Assembly: GCF_002865645.1 (NCBI RefSeq)
Contig: NW_020194643.1
Span: 372,001-436,000, forward strand
Origin: Hyaloscypha bicolor E
Taxonomy: Eukaryota; Ascomycota; Leotiomycetes; Helotiales; Hyaloscyphaceae
Length of the DNA: 64,000 nt
Direction of reading: 5' to 3'
The notes under the pieces are model-generated. The model was given only the letters and a program-made list of their open reading frames with translations, did not search any database and was not told where the DNA came from. Both the position numbers and the translations under genes were made by a program. Shown piece by piece: positions 43,853-55,555 of this stretch; positions within the stretch are counted from its first letter, which is position 1; each line of letters begins with the position of its first letter.

Positions 43853-43860
43853 CCGTTAAC
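43853..43860. repeat. 8-bp target-site duplication (left copy) of the hAT element
   Basis: CCGTTAAC abuts the left terminal repeat. The partner CCGTCAAC at 54251-54258 differs by one C/T transition. Confidence 0.8.
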
Positions 43861-43998
43861 TAGAGGTGGAAAATTTTTATATAATTATATTATATATAAT
43901 GGGGTCAGCTTTATTATATGTATAATTTTATATATAATTTATGATTTTTAATGCAAATAACAGGTTACATAGTATGGTTTCAGGACTGAAGTTATACT

Positions 43999-44338
43999 TT
44001 TATTCCTCTCTTCCACCACCTATATTAATATCCTCTAATGCCAATATCTCGTCAATAAAAGTACTAATATCTTCCCAGCTATCCTCCTCATTATTATCCT
44101 TAATAGCCTCGATTTCTACTAAATCATCCTCCTGATTTAGTAATAAATCTGCTATTAATTCCTCCAGAAGCTTCGCTTCTTTATCTGTTTCCTTTATCGC
44201 CGCACGTATCAACCTGCAATTAATATATATAAAACAGAGCTTATCCATAGTCTCGATTAATATTCGATTTCGCAGTTTCGATTAAAGGAAGTTCATGGTA
44301 GAGAAGGCTCGTTCGGAAGCAACTGAATTGGCAGTCGT
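43999..44338 (-). pseudogene. hAT transposase, C-terminal dimerisation part
   Basis: Minus-strand reading gives SERAFSTMNF, then an in-frame stop, then SKLRNR..IETMDKLCFIYIN. This is the conserved hAT C-terminal dimerisation region. An acidic tail (EELIADLLLNQEDDLVE...) follows to the stop at 43999-44002. The stop inside the conserved block fits a C-to-T change of a Gln codon. It is cut at 44338 by the retrotransposon insertion. Confidence 0.75.
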
Positions 44339-44543
44339 TATAACGGCTGGCGTAAGGGCATGATCTGCCAAGGACAGGATATCGGAAACAGGCACAAAAC
44401 GAAGCTAAGCCAGAATTGCTTGGACGGAATAATACTAAAGGTCGAGGCATCCTCCCTACTTTGTTCTATAGCTTAGTATTTTCCAATATATGAGATTCTT
44501 TAAACTTTGAGCCTTTGACTATTATATTAATCCCGCTATTACA
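44339..44543 (+). repeat. 5' LTR
   Basis: 205 bp, from TATAACGG to CTATTACA; mutated versions of TGTAACGG and CCGTTACA ends. Directly alignable over its whole length with the 3' LTR at 52144; most differences are C/T or G/A. Confidence 0.88.
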
Positions 44544-44703
44544 TAATACTAAGCTTACTCGACTCGGCCTATAGAGGCAATATAATACTACCGGTAAAGG
44601 ACTCGTATTTATTCTTAGAAAGCAAAGATAGAATACCGCTTTTAATATTTAATAATCTCCTCGAACTATAAAGAACTAGAGAGCTTAACTAGAAGTATAA
44701 CGT

Positions 44704-44875
44704 CCTCTATAATCTAGTTAACCTCGGAGCCTGACCCTTAACTAGAGCAGATAATATTCCCCTCCTAGTAATCGGTTCTCTACTAATATAAAAGAAGAAA
44801 GATATTATCCTCTATAACTCGGTTAATCTCGGAGCCTGACCCTTAACTAGAATAGATAATATTCCCTTAATACTA
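44704..44875. repeat. Duplicated ~60-bp block in the retrotransposon leader
   Basis: A block containing CTCGGAGCCTGACCCTTAAC followed by TAGATAATATTCCC-like sequence occurs at about 44704-44762 and again at about 44813-44872, with transitions between copies. Shorter, more degenerate repeats around TAGTTTACTAA follow at about 44925-45030. Both lie between the 5' LTR and gag. Confidence 0.7.
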
Positions 44876-45049
44876 ACGAGAGTAAAAGAACCGGCCCCCT
44901 TTCCTGATATAGGAAGAATCGGTAATAGTTTACTAATTTAAAATAAGAAAAGATAATAGTCGGTTTTAATCTACTAACTTAAAACTAGATAAGATAATAA
45001 TTAGTTATAGTTTACTAATATTAAATAAGAAGAACTTACTTAGTACTTA

Positions 45050-48000
45050 CTTCTATAGCTAATACCTTTTCTAAAACTATTATAGATAGCCCGAGGCCAA
45101 GTACTACTACTATAAATATATTAGATAAAAGGCTCTAGTATAATAAAACGGAAAAGCTAGATTTTAATATTATAAACTTATATTACCGGGAAAGCTATTA
45201 TAATACTATTCAGGAAAAAGATATTAAAAAATAACTAGCTAACTTAAAACTCAAAATTAATATAAATACTTTAAAAATAAATAAGGCCTAATAAAGATTA
45301 TTTATATAAAATAATCTTATTAATAAATATTACCTTATAGCTAATAAATAAATAGAATATTACTAGAAATTTTACTTATATATTAACTAACTTACTAAGA
45401 AAGTTAATAAGCTAGAGATAATTACTAATTAACTTTATATAAGAGAAAAACTAGTATAAAAAAAAGTAATAAAATAGAGATCTAAATAAGTAAATATTTA
45501 GAAATACTATAGATTCTTATTAGGAGAACTATTTAGGGACTAATACTAAGGCTCTCTCCTGCTTTTAGTTTATAGTAATTAACTATAGCTTATTAGAATT
45601 AAGAATTCTATTCTATTTATAAATAAAAATAATTACTAGATTAATAATTAGATATTTAATATAAAAAATAAACTAATATAGAACTTCTCTAAATTTAATA
45701 GCAAATTACTAAAAATTACTTATATAGTATAACTAGTTACTAGAAATACCTATAACTTTATTTATAATTAACTAGAACCTGAATTAGTTAGATAGATCTT
45801 AATTATTAAATAGATTTTTAAGATTCTTTAATAAGCTTATAATAAAAATAAAGAAATAAAATACTAGGAAATAAAAGAGATATATTAGTATCTAAAATAA
45901 AGAAATAAGCTATTTCCGGTATTCTAGATAAAGTTTATTTATTTAATAATAAAACTAGAGAAGTTATTAGATAACTAATATAATAATTTAATAAATAAAA
46001 TAAATCTCGAGCTATTTAAGAGCTTAAGTAATAAAAAGTTTAATACTTCTAAGAACCTTACTAAATAATATATAGAATAAGAGAATAGGCTTCTTTTAAT
46101 TAAAAATTAGTAATTCTAGGAGAAATAACTAATAGAAATTACTTACTATTAAATATTATCTCGGATTAAAAAGCTTACCGGGATTTAAAAAGCTATAATA
46201 ATTCTATATCTAGTAAATTAATCTTAGTAGTTAGTATTCTTATAGCTAAAGGAAATAGTTTATTAAGAATTTAAGAAAAAACTAGACTAGCTAAAAAGTT
46301 TTTATTATTATAGTTATAGAAAGCCTAGATATATAAAAAATACTTATCCTAACTTTAATAAGATTATATTTATTAAAGAGAATTATTTAGAAAAAGCTAA
46401 TAATTTAGGAATAAATAATAAGAATACTAATTCTTATTTATTATCTAATAAGAAATATAATATTAATAAGTTAGGAAAAGTCTAGTTCTAGATATAAAAA
46501 TAGCCTTCCTAGAATAAGAACTTTATTAAAAACCCGTAGATCTTATTTAGCTAATTAGCGGGAACTAGTTCCTTATTAATTATTAAATATACTAGAAAGG
46601 CAAAACTATAACTTTCTAGTATTTAGTAAATACTAGAATAAATATATATATTCTAATTAACTAAAAATATATTTGCCCCCTAACTAAAATATTATAAATG
46701 CCCTTATATAAACTTAAAACCCCTGTTTTTTTATAAGATTTTAATAGATAATCTAATAAAGCTATTTAATATATAATTATTATAAATCTAGTTATTAATT
46801 AATATTTCTAAACTTAATAATACTTATTTACTATTAATCTCGGCTCTTATAATATAATTCTAGAAAGAAAATAGCTAGTGAAATATAATATCTTACTAGA
46901 CTATTAATAGAATTAACTTTATTAGCTAAAGAACTATAAGATAAATTAGCCGGATCTTATTTAGAAAATCTAATATTTTAATAAGAAATATTAAAAAGAT
47001 AATTATTTCAAAGATATTCTAACTAGAATTCTAAAAGAAACTAGTAAAACTAAACCCGAGAAATAAAAGAATATATTTCTTATCTTTTTATAAAACTTTC
47101 TTATAAAGAAAGCCAAATACTAGATAAGAAAGGAAAAGCTAGATCTTAATATTCTTAAAATAGTTAAGTTACTAGACTATTTCTATTATTTTATTAAAAT
47201 AGCTATTTTCTAATTAAGTACTAAAGACTCTAGTAATTTAATTAGATTAGTTACTATTAATGAGATTAATTATATACTTAAAAAATAGAGTTATAAACCA
47301 AAGAGATATTTATTACTACCCGTAGTAATTAGATAACTAATACTATAGCCTATCGGGTATTATACTTAAACTAGTAATCTAATATATTTCCTAGATATAA
47401 ATAAATCTAATATTTTTAATAATATATTATTTTTTAATTTTAAAAAACTTTAAGAATTCCAAATATTTCTCCCTATATAGCTATATAATATAGCTAAGGC
47501 ATTTTTCAAGAAAGTAGTAAATAAGCTTCCCTAGTCTTAACTTTTTAACTATAAGCTCCGTTTTAATAGACTAGATCCCTTAATAAAAATAGTTTATTTT
47601 TATAAGATAAGTTCTAGTAAACTCGAAAAATAAAAAAGTATCTTATTAAGAACCTAAAAAAGGGTTTTATTAAACTATCTAAATTTCTTTTTTTATTACT
47701 AGTCTTATTTATTAAAAAAAAAGACAATAGCCTATAATTTTATATTAATTATTAATAGCTAAATACTATAATAAAAAATAATTATTATTCCCTATTACTT
47801 ATTACTAAAACTCTTAACTAATTAGCTAAATTATTAATATTTACTAAATTAGATATTTAATATACTTTTAACTAAATTTATATAGAACTAGCTTCTATAG
47901 TATAAGTAGCTTTTAGAATAAGATATAGATTCTTTAAACTAGTAGTTCTATTATTTAAACTCTATAATAATCTAGTAATTTTCTAGTAATATATTAATAT

Positions 48001-50400
48001 TATCCTAATAAACTATTTAAATAACTTTTACTTAGCTTATATTAATAATATACTAATCTTTTTTAAGAATAAGAAGAAGTATTAATAATATATTAGAATA
48101 GTCTTATAGAAGCTTTAAGATACCAGATTATAAGTTAATATTTATAAATATAAATTTAAAGTTTCTAAGATAATATTTTTAGGATTTATTATTTCGGATT
48201 AAGATATATAAGTACACTTTACTAAAATCTTTATTATCTAAAACTAGTACTAACCTATAATAAAAAGAGAAATATAGTTATTTTTGGGCTTTTATAACTT
48301 TTACTATAGGTTTATCTAAGCCTATAAATATATTTCTTATTCCCTAAACTATCTAACTAAAAAGGATATTTTACTAAAGTTTATATTTAATAAAACCTAG
48401 CTAGATATCTTTAATTAGCTTAAAGATCTGCTTCTCTTTACTCTTATATTTCTCTATTTTAAATATAATAGAAAAACTTATCTAGAAACTAATTATTTAA
48501 ATTTAGCTATTATAGATATATTTTCTTAAAAAAGCCCAGAGAATAAATAATAGTACCCGATCTCGTTTTATTCTAAAGCTTTTTAAGGAGCTAAAAGCTA
48601 TTATAAAGTTTATAATAAGGAACTTCTTATTATTATTTAAGAACTCCGGAAATAGTAAATAGAACTAATTAGCTTATCTAATTTTCTAATTATTACTAAC
48701 TATAAAGCTCTTAAATATTTTAATACTAAGAGGCTTTTAAATAAATAATAAATCTAATAAATAGATTTCCTATTATAATTTTATTACTAAATTACCTATT
48801 AGCTAGATAAAGATAATATTATTACTAATATCTTATCCCGAAAAAAATAAACTTATACTAATCCAGAAATAGGCTAAGGAAGCTAAAAGAACTAGATAAG
48901 TTATTCTATTAGATCTAATTCTCGCTTTTACTAAAATAATAAATATAGCTTATACTTTTACTAAAATAGAAGAAATAAACGAGCTATTTATTATAATTAA
49001 AGTTTTATAAGCTAATTAGATAGACTTAGTCCTAAAAAACAAATATAAGAAAGCCCGGGAAAATACAGAACTATAGGAAATATTAAATAGCTATATATTT
49101 TATAATAAAAGACTTATTATACTAGATAAATATAATAATCTATAAATTAGGCTCTTATAATAAATCCATAATATAATAACTACTATATATTCCGGTTAAA
49201 ATAAGACAAAAATCCTAGTTTAAAGACTTTATTAGTAATTTACTTTCTTTATAAATATTAACTGCTTTATAATAAATTACTATAAATATTAAAAGTCTTA
49301 TAAGCCAAGAAATAAAATACTAGGCTTATTATATCTATTACTAGTTCTCCTAAAAATATAGGATAATTTATTTATAGACTTCTATATTTCTGGTTCTATA
49401 AATAAAAAATATAATAATATATTTATTATAGTTAATTAATTATTTAAATAATATATAAGCCTACTAATAATTAAGAATACTATAGCTAGAACTACTACTA
49501 GCCTATTCTATTACTATATCTAGTAATTTCGAGGATCTTTTCTTATTATTATAAATAATTAAAAACCCTAATTCATTTTAGATTTTATAAATAAACTATT
49601 AAGATTAACTAGAATTAAGCTAAAACTTTTAATTATAAAATATACCCAAATTAATAGATAAATAGAAATTATTAACTAGATTATTAATATCTGACTTTAT
49701 TTCTTTATTAATTATTTCTAGAATAATTAGGTAAATTTATTTCTAGTATTTAATATTATAGGTATTATTTACCTATATAAATTAACTGGCTTATTTCCCT
49801 TAATAATTAATTATAAATATAAATCCAGGCTAAACTTTAACTAGATATTACTAATAATAGAGTTTAAAATACTAAAAGAGAAACTTAATTAGGAAGAAAT
49901 ATAATAATAGGCTAAAAGAATTAATACTATTATTAATTATACCCGAGAATATATAGTAATAGCTCAGGAGTATTAAGCTAAATAAGCTAATAAGAAATAG
50001 TAAGAACCGGATTTTGGTTTAGGAGATATAGTCTATATAATTAAAAAGATATAAAAAACGAATTATTTATCTAATAAATTAAACTATTTTCTTATTAGAC
50101 TATTTAAGATTAATAAAATAGTCGGCTATTTATATTAATTAGATTTTCTTTTATTATATAGGATTTAGCCAATTTTCTATATAAATAGACTTTATAAGAA
50201 TCTTACTAATTTATTATTTAGCTAGATTAATAAAGAGCCTAGTTTTACTAAAATTAATAGTAAACTCGAATAGGAAGTTAAAAAGATTCTCTTTTTTAAG
50301 GTACTTTATAATAAGTTTTATTATAAAATTAGATAAAAGAAATAGGATATAAATAATAAATAGTACTTATATTAAACTTTAAGAACTTAGTATTTAAATT
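45050..50400 (+). pseudogene. Gag-pol relic of the Gypsy element
   Basis: Every frame is full of TAA/TAG, but mutated motifs are readable on the plus strand. Near 46300-46350 a CCHC zinc knuckle has its Cys and His codons turned to Tyr. Near 48035-48058 the reverse transcriptase YxDD box reads AYINNILI. Near 48540-48830 RNase H-like sequence follows. Near 49180-49300 an integrase zinc-binding region and near 49385 the start of the catalytic core are visible. Near 50250-50375 a chromodomain-like stretch (EVKKIL...KV...FYYKIR) appears. Changes are almost all C-to-T or G-to-A. No product can be made. Confidence 0.8.
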
Positions 50401-50699
50401 ATATAAATTTCATAAATAGAACTCTAATAAAGCAAGACTTCCTATCTAGTTAAATAAATAGATTTAGTATATTAAAGAAAATAATTTTAATAAAAACTAC
50501 CTAGATAATAATAAATCTTAATAATAAGGCCTTTATAATTAGAGAAGAAAAAGAAAAACCTAGATATTTCCCGGATTTTATCTAAATTCTAGTATATTTC
50601 CTTTATTTTATTATATTAGTATTTCTTTTCTTTTCCAGAAATCTAAATAAAATACTTTTCTTTATTATACTAGATTATGTTTTATTATCTAGGCAAATT

Positions 50700-52130
50700 A
50701 TAAAAAAAAAGTAAATTCTTAAAGCTAAACTAAAAATAAATACTTACCTATATTAGTTTAAAATATTATTAAAAATTAAGAGAAATCTTTCTAATTACTT
50801 TAATCTTTATAACCTTAATTATTTATATTATTATTATTACCTTAATAGAATTATTAATAAAAACGAAATAAATAAGAAATCCCGGTAATATATTATTAGT
50901 AGCTAGATTAAATAAGACTATTTACTAGATCCTAAATAACTTAAATAATAGTAATAATATCTTAAGTTTAGTAGCTATTACTATTATTAATATAATTATT
51001 AGCCAAATTATTTTTATAAATAAAAATAGTAATTCCCTTATCTAAGAATAGATTAATATATAAAATATAGCCCGTATTATTTTTAAGAATATATCTAAAA
51101 TTATTATAGAAAATATTTTAGTAAAATATTCTAAAAATAATAAAATAGAAGTTTTAGTTACTAGTAATAATAAGTCTAATAATTAAATAGACGAAATAGA
51201 TAGTACTAATAAAGGCTATCTAATTAATCTTATAGAGCCAAATATTAAGAAAGTAAAAAAGAATAAGGCTAGCTTATTTAAAAAAAAATATAAGATATTA
51301 AATAATAATAAGAATTCTAATAATAAAAAGACTAAGAATAGAAAGACTTCTAGTAATAAAGGAAATTCTAACTATAATAAAAATAGCTAAACTAGTATTA
51401 AGATACCTATTATAACTAGAAGATATATAATATTAAGTAATAATTATTATATAAAGTACTAGTTTAAAACCAAAAACTAGTAAATAATCCTAAAGGCCAA
51501 ATTAAAAAAGTAATATTTTATAAATATTAATAAATTAGTAAATAATACTATTTAGGAAGTCGGAAAACCTCTTAGAAACTCCTATAAAACCAAAATTATA
51601 TAGCTTAAGGCCCGGGAATTTAATAATAAAATAGCTCAAGTAGCCGCCCTTAATATATAAGTCTTTATTATAGAGAAATAACTTGAGAATATATATATTA
51701 AGTTCAAGAAGGCCCAGAAATTAATTAAGTAGCTTAGAAACGGTATAATTAAGCCAAATACTACTATCCTAACTAAGAAGAAAGGCAAGTAAGCTACTAT
51801 ATTAAAGCCTATATTAATAAATAAACTCGATTTACTATCCCTATTTAAAGACCGCCCAATAATAATAGTTCTAATATTAGCTATAGCCTATATAGTACTT
51901 CCAGACTATATTATTAATATAGATATAGGTATAATACAAGTAATAGATACTAAGGACTAGCCGGAATATACTAGGAATTAGGTTATTCTAGTAAAGTCAA
52001 GACTATATTTTAATTATAAGTAAGCTATAGGAATTAGATAAAATAGGATTAATGGCTATTATTTCCTCTTTTTTCTTTTCTATATTACGGCTAAATAATT
52101 CCCTAAATAAAGGCATTTAGACTTCTCTTT
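50700..52130 (+). pseudogene. Extra decayed frame between chromodomain and 3' LTR
   Basis: About 1.4 kb separates the chromodomain from the polypurine tract, more than a normal chromovirus 3' region. Part of it, about 51690-51960, reads as protein-like sequence on the plus strand despite stops (KPILINKLDLLSLFKDRPI and on) and is less AT-rich than gag-pol. It may be an additional element-encoded ORF or captured host sequence. I do not recognise it. Confidence 0.4.
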
Positions 52131-52143
52131 AGGGGAGGGGTAA

Positions 52144-52348
52144 TATAATAGCTAGTATAAGGATATGATTTGCTAAAGACAGGATATCGGAAATAGGTAC
52201 AAAATGAAGCTAAGCCAGAATTATTTGGACGGAATAATACTAAAGGTCGAGGCATCCTCCCTACTTTGTTTTATAGCTTAGTATTTTTCAATATATGAGA
52301 TTCTTTAAACTTTGAGCCTTTGACTATTATATTAATCCCGCCGTTATA
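52144..52348 (+). repeat. 3' LTR
   Basis: 205 bp, from TATAATAG to CCGTTATA, preceded by the polypurine tract and followed by the GTTAT target-duplication copy. Confidence 0.88.
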
Positions 52349-52353
52349 GTTAT

Positions 52354-54023
52354 ATATAAAAGATCAAGGGCTAATTTCAATAATTCTGGAGACTTGGTTA
52401 CCTACTATAATTAGTATATAAATAATTAGGATATTAGTAACTTACTGAGATTTCTCAAAAGGGTATAGATTAACCAGAAAAGTGAGTCCAATAAGGGTTT
52501 AAAGAATGGAAATTCCCTTACTTCTTCTTATATTAGAAGAACTCGTAAAAACCCTTATTTCCAAGCTTTTCCAATATAAAACCATTAATTTAAGCGGCAA
52601 ATAAATCCGTAAGAATAATACTATGGTTTTCTGGAAAGAGTATATATGCTATCAGATAGACAGGTTAAAGTTATATATCTATTTGTACGGTCTATCTGCC
52701 TTTACTAATACATATATAGTAATTATTGACCTGCTTCTACTATAGCCCGCTACCTTATATCCGGTATGTTTGAAAGTGAGTATTAATTGCCATCTAACGA
52801 GGATATATCTTCCCAAGTATTGAGTAATTCGATTCGGATATCTTTTGGTATATATGAATAGGCTCAAGAAGCCGTTCTAGTACCTTGTTCTTTTGCTAAT
52901 CATTATTATTGTAGTAGAGTATAGACTTAATTACTACCGGTTCTCGAGGATTATTGTCTGGAAGTTCGGTATATGCTTTTAAAGCTTCGGATGACCTGTT
53001 AATAGAGGCAATTTGATATACTTGTGTGCCTCAGCGAGTTGGAATAGTTGTAATTAAGGCGACGATTCCTCCGTACTTCTTTATAGCTTCCCGTAAATAT
53101 GCTAATTGCTTGTCCGATTTCGAGAATGCGGCGACGATCTTATTAGAGAAGTTCTTAAAGAAGGTACCGGTTATAGTAACGATTTGGTTTTAGAAGAGGT
53201 CTTTACCTGGAAAGAGAAGATCTTTAAAGATTAGTTAAATTCCATAGGAATCGTATGGTATAGAAATAATGTGAGAAGCTTCTGGTTACTTAATAAGATC
53301 AGACCATACTCTCCTTTGGGTATTGCAGGTATCGGAGGAGAAAGCAGTCCATTGATTGAGATATCCTTTTGTAATCTCCTTCGCATTTTTGATTACGTTC
53401 TTAACTATCCAAGCTGCTCCTGCCTTTATAGTACTAATTCCAATTGAATTCCAATAATATGATATGCTATCTACCAGAAACGATGTATTTTTAATACACA
53501 CCTTGCCAATATTCGAAGAACTATCGGTAATAATTTGAATATAGGATGCCGCATCTGCAATAAGCTGAACTTTGGCTTTGATTTTATCATAGCAGGAGGA
53601 AAGGAGGGACCCAGTAAGGGTCTTGCGATTCGGAGCTTTAAAGCCTAGTTTCAGATAAAAGGCTCTCTATTCGGGGGTTTCGAATTAGGAGAAACTGCAA
53701 GTAGAGGTATAAATAGCGAGTGTAAATAGCTCTTCCGTAGTAGAGTCTCTGATCACAAAATGATTAGCCACAGACGGCTGTTTTCTCTTTGTTAATACCA
53801 AATCAATATAGTAATCCACTTGATATTTCTTCCAACCTTCGCAAATCTTCAAGTAAGGGCCCTGGTTCGTAGTAATATTCCAAGCCCTGGGGGCAATCGT
53901 ACAGTGCTTACACTGGGCCTTCTTCATTACAAATCCACATCCAGGGGTAGGATAAATGAAGGTAAATTGAGCCGTGGTAAGCTTGTCGCCGTGGGCACTA
54001 TTAGCATTGGTTGGAGGCGACAT
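52354..54023 (-). pseudogene. hAT transposase, N-terminal and central part
   Basis: Minus-strand reading from ATG 54023 (MSPPTNANSAHGD...) gives a BED-type zinc-finger-like region (CKHCTIAPRAWNITTNQGPY). The central transposase region, around 53286-53501, reads IKAGAAWIVKNVIKNAKEIT, then TKGYLNQWTAFSSD. Further transposase-like sequence continues to about 52600 with several stops and frame changes. It is less mutated than the retrotransposon. The missing C-terminus lies at 43999-44338, beyond the inserted element. Confidence 0.72.
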
Positions 54024-54250
54024 AGTGGTGTTAATAGTGGTGGTTTTGGTGGTGATTTTACTGATATGCAGGAAGGATGGTTCTGCAAAGTGGGAGAAAT
54101 GGTTGTCACGTGCATTAATTTCTAGCCCTGTGATTGGTCCAATTCCAAGCCTCCATTGGACCCACATAAAATAACGCATAATGGGGTCAAGAGCTTTATT
54201 TATAATTATACCATAATAGGGTGGGGATTATATATAATTATCCACCCCTA

Positions 54251-54258
54251 CCGTCAAC
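54251..54258. repeat. 8-bp target-site duplication (right copy) of the hAT element
   Basis: CCGTCAAC directly follows the right terminal repeat and pairs with CCGTTAAC at 43853-43860. Confidence 0.8.
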
Positions 54259-54950
54259 TGCTGGAGGGTTGTCTGAAAAGATACGCCTCCAGGCCTCCTG
54301 ACGGCGGCTCGTCAAGGCAAAGAATGCACGCAAGCTTTGGTACACTGACGATCTCTGAGTCCCTGTGTTCCGGGATATTACAATTTTGAATATTGCGGTT
54401 ACAAGCGCTGGTGGAGGCGATGATGCTATGGAACGAAGGTTTCGAGCTAAGAGGTAGAGAGGGTAAGGTGACTATGGTGGATTATTTTTGAAGGCAAAGG
54501 AGGGCAATGTACCCAAAACAGTTATCACGTGCGCAACCTCTTCTTGGCCAAGAGCGAACTAATTAACATAAATTGGCAAAATACAGCTCAAATTTCTGAT
54601 GCTGAAGATGGTGGCACTCGCCTGAACGGGAGTCTGTTAGAGACTGGGATGAAAGTCCAGCTGAGCAAACCTTGAGAAGATTTTGTGGTTGGCGACCGAA
54701 ACAAGAGCTTGTGGGTCCAACGAAGTATCAAACAAGTATTCGATAGTTGTCCCTAAGCCCTCGAGTGTTGAAATGTAGCTTCTGCAGGAGTTGAATCTGG
54801 TTCCCATTCATGACATGCACATCTAAGCACTCTAATCTCGGTGCCGGACGACCACCCGTTCCCTAGGTATTTTACCACACAAGAAGCCTCCCATCCTCTG
54901 TATCGTACAACTCATCAAGTATGAACCCCCACCTCACTTCAGCGAAACTT
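54259..54950. other. No gene recognised
   Basis: About 690 bp of normal composition between the hAT element and TIM9; it should contain the 3' end of TIM9. Confidence 0.5.
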
Positions 54951-55555
54951 TTATCGACCCGGAGGAGGTTGAGCCATCATTTGTGTTTGCCCTTCTTGGA
55001 ATCTCTGTGAAATCCTCTCGCTCCCCGCCATGAACTTCTTGACACATCGAGATACGCAGCCGGTTTCGCGTTGGATTAGGGATTTGGTGGTAAAATCGTC
55101 GACGCAGGAATCGAAGCAGTGAGATACGAGGTGTGAGAACATCTGGGTGATAGAGAGTCAGTGAAATTCTAAGATAGGTGATCCGGGCAGTGGCACGCAG
55201 CGGACGTGGCGAAAGATGACAAGCAAGCCCAGCCAAGGAATCTTCCAACTGGACATCTTCCATACTTGAATGGAGAGCAGATGGTTGAGAATTTGATAGA
55301 GGCTTCGAAATGAGTGTGCGGTAGGCGGGAGGAAGCTCCAAGGTAAGGCCAAACTTCATCCAACGAAATAGCTCTACGTCTCAACCTGCAGCTCGTATCT
55401 GACCAAACAAATGTTTCAACTCACGCCCATGAATTCCTTCATTTGCTTCTTCTGCATTCGAGACTCAAACTCTCTTTGCTCGGCGGCCGTAAGTCTGTTG
55501 ATGTTGTCAGTACTTTCGAGGGATCATTGTCCTGAAGAGGCACGAACCCATCCAT
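54951..55555 (-). CDS. TIM9: Mitochondrial import inner membrane translocase subunit Tim9
   Basis: Small Tim chaperone of the mitochondrial intermembrane space. With Tim10 it forms a hexamer that escorts hydrophobic carrier proteins and beta-barrels to the TIM22 and SAM complexes. Three exons: 55548-55555 (only 8 nt, ATGGATGG), 55425-55494 and 54951-55142. Introns are 53 nt and 282 nt with GT...AG ends. Product 89 residues, the normal length. The twin CX3C motif is complete: Cys35-FDS-Cys39 and Cys55-VSR-Cys59, which form the two intramolecular disulphides. The N-terminus [20 protein letters not shown] and the helix [16 protein letters not shown] are typical of Tim9 rather than Tim10, Tim8 or Tim13. 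The phases join only with the 8-nt first exon, and the resulting N-terminus matches the family, which supports this unusual start. Confidence 0.93.

Larger units (their letters stand above)
44339..52348 (+). mobile_element. Ty3/Gypsy LTR retrotransposon (chromovirus), RIP-inactivated
   Basis: Two 205-bp LTRs (44339-44543, 52144-52348) in direct orientation enclose about 7.6 kb. Flanks GTCGT (44334-44338) and GTTAT (52349-52353) are a 5-bp target duplication altered only by transitions. A polypurine tract (AGGGGAGGGG) precedes the 3' LTR, fixing the plus-strand orientation. Internal relics in order are a zinc knuckle, reverse transcriptase, integrase and chromodomain, the Gypsy order. It lies inside a hAT transposase gene. 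Confidence 0.9.
43861..54250 (-). mobile_element. hAT-superfamily DNA transposon, split by a retrotransposon
   Basis: The left end TAGAGGTGGA (43861-43870) and the complement of the right end (TAGGGGTGGA, 54250 back to 54241) form terminal inverted repeats. The flanks are CCGTTAAC (43853-43860) and CCGTCAAC (54251-54258), an 8-bp target duplication with one transition, the duplication size typical of hAT. Transposase pieces on the minus strand lie at 52354-54023 and 43999-44338. Without the inserted retrotransposon the element is about 2.4 kb. Confidence 0.85.

Noticed and set aside
44339..52348. Treating the many short frames in the AT-rich block as genes
   Set aside because: All are remnants of one RIP-mutated retrotransposon; stops occur every few codons in all frames.
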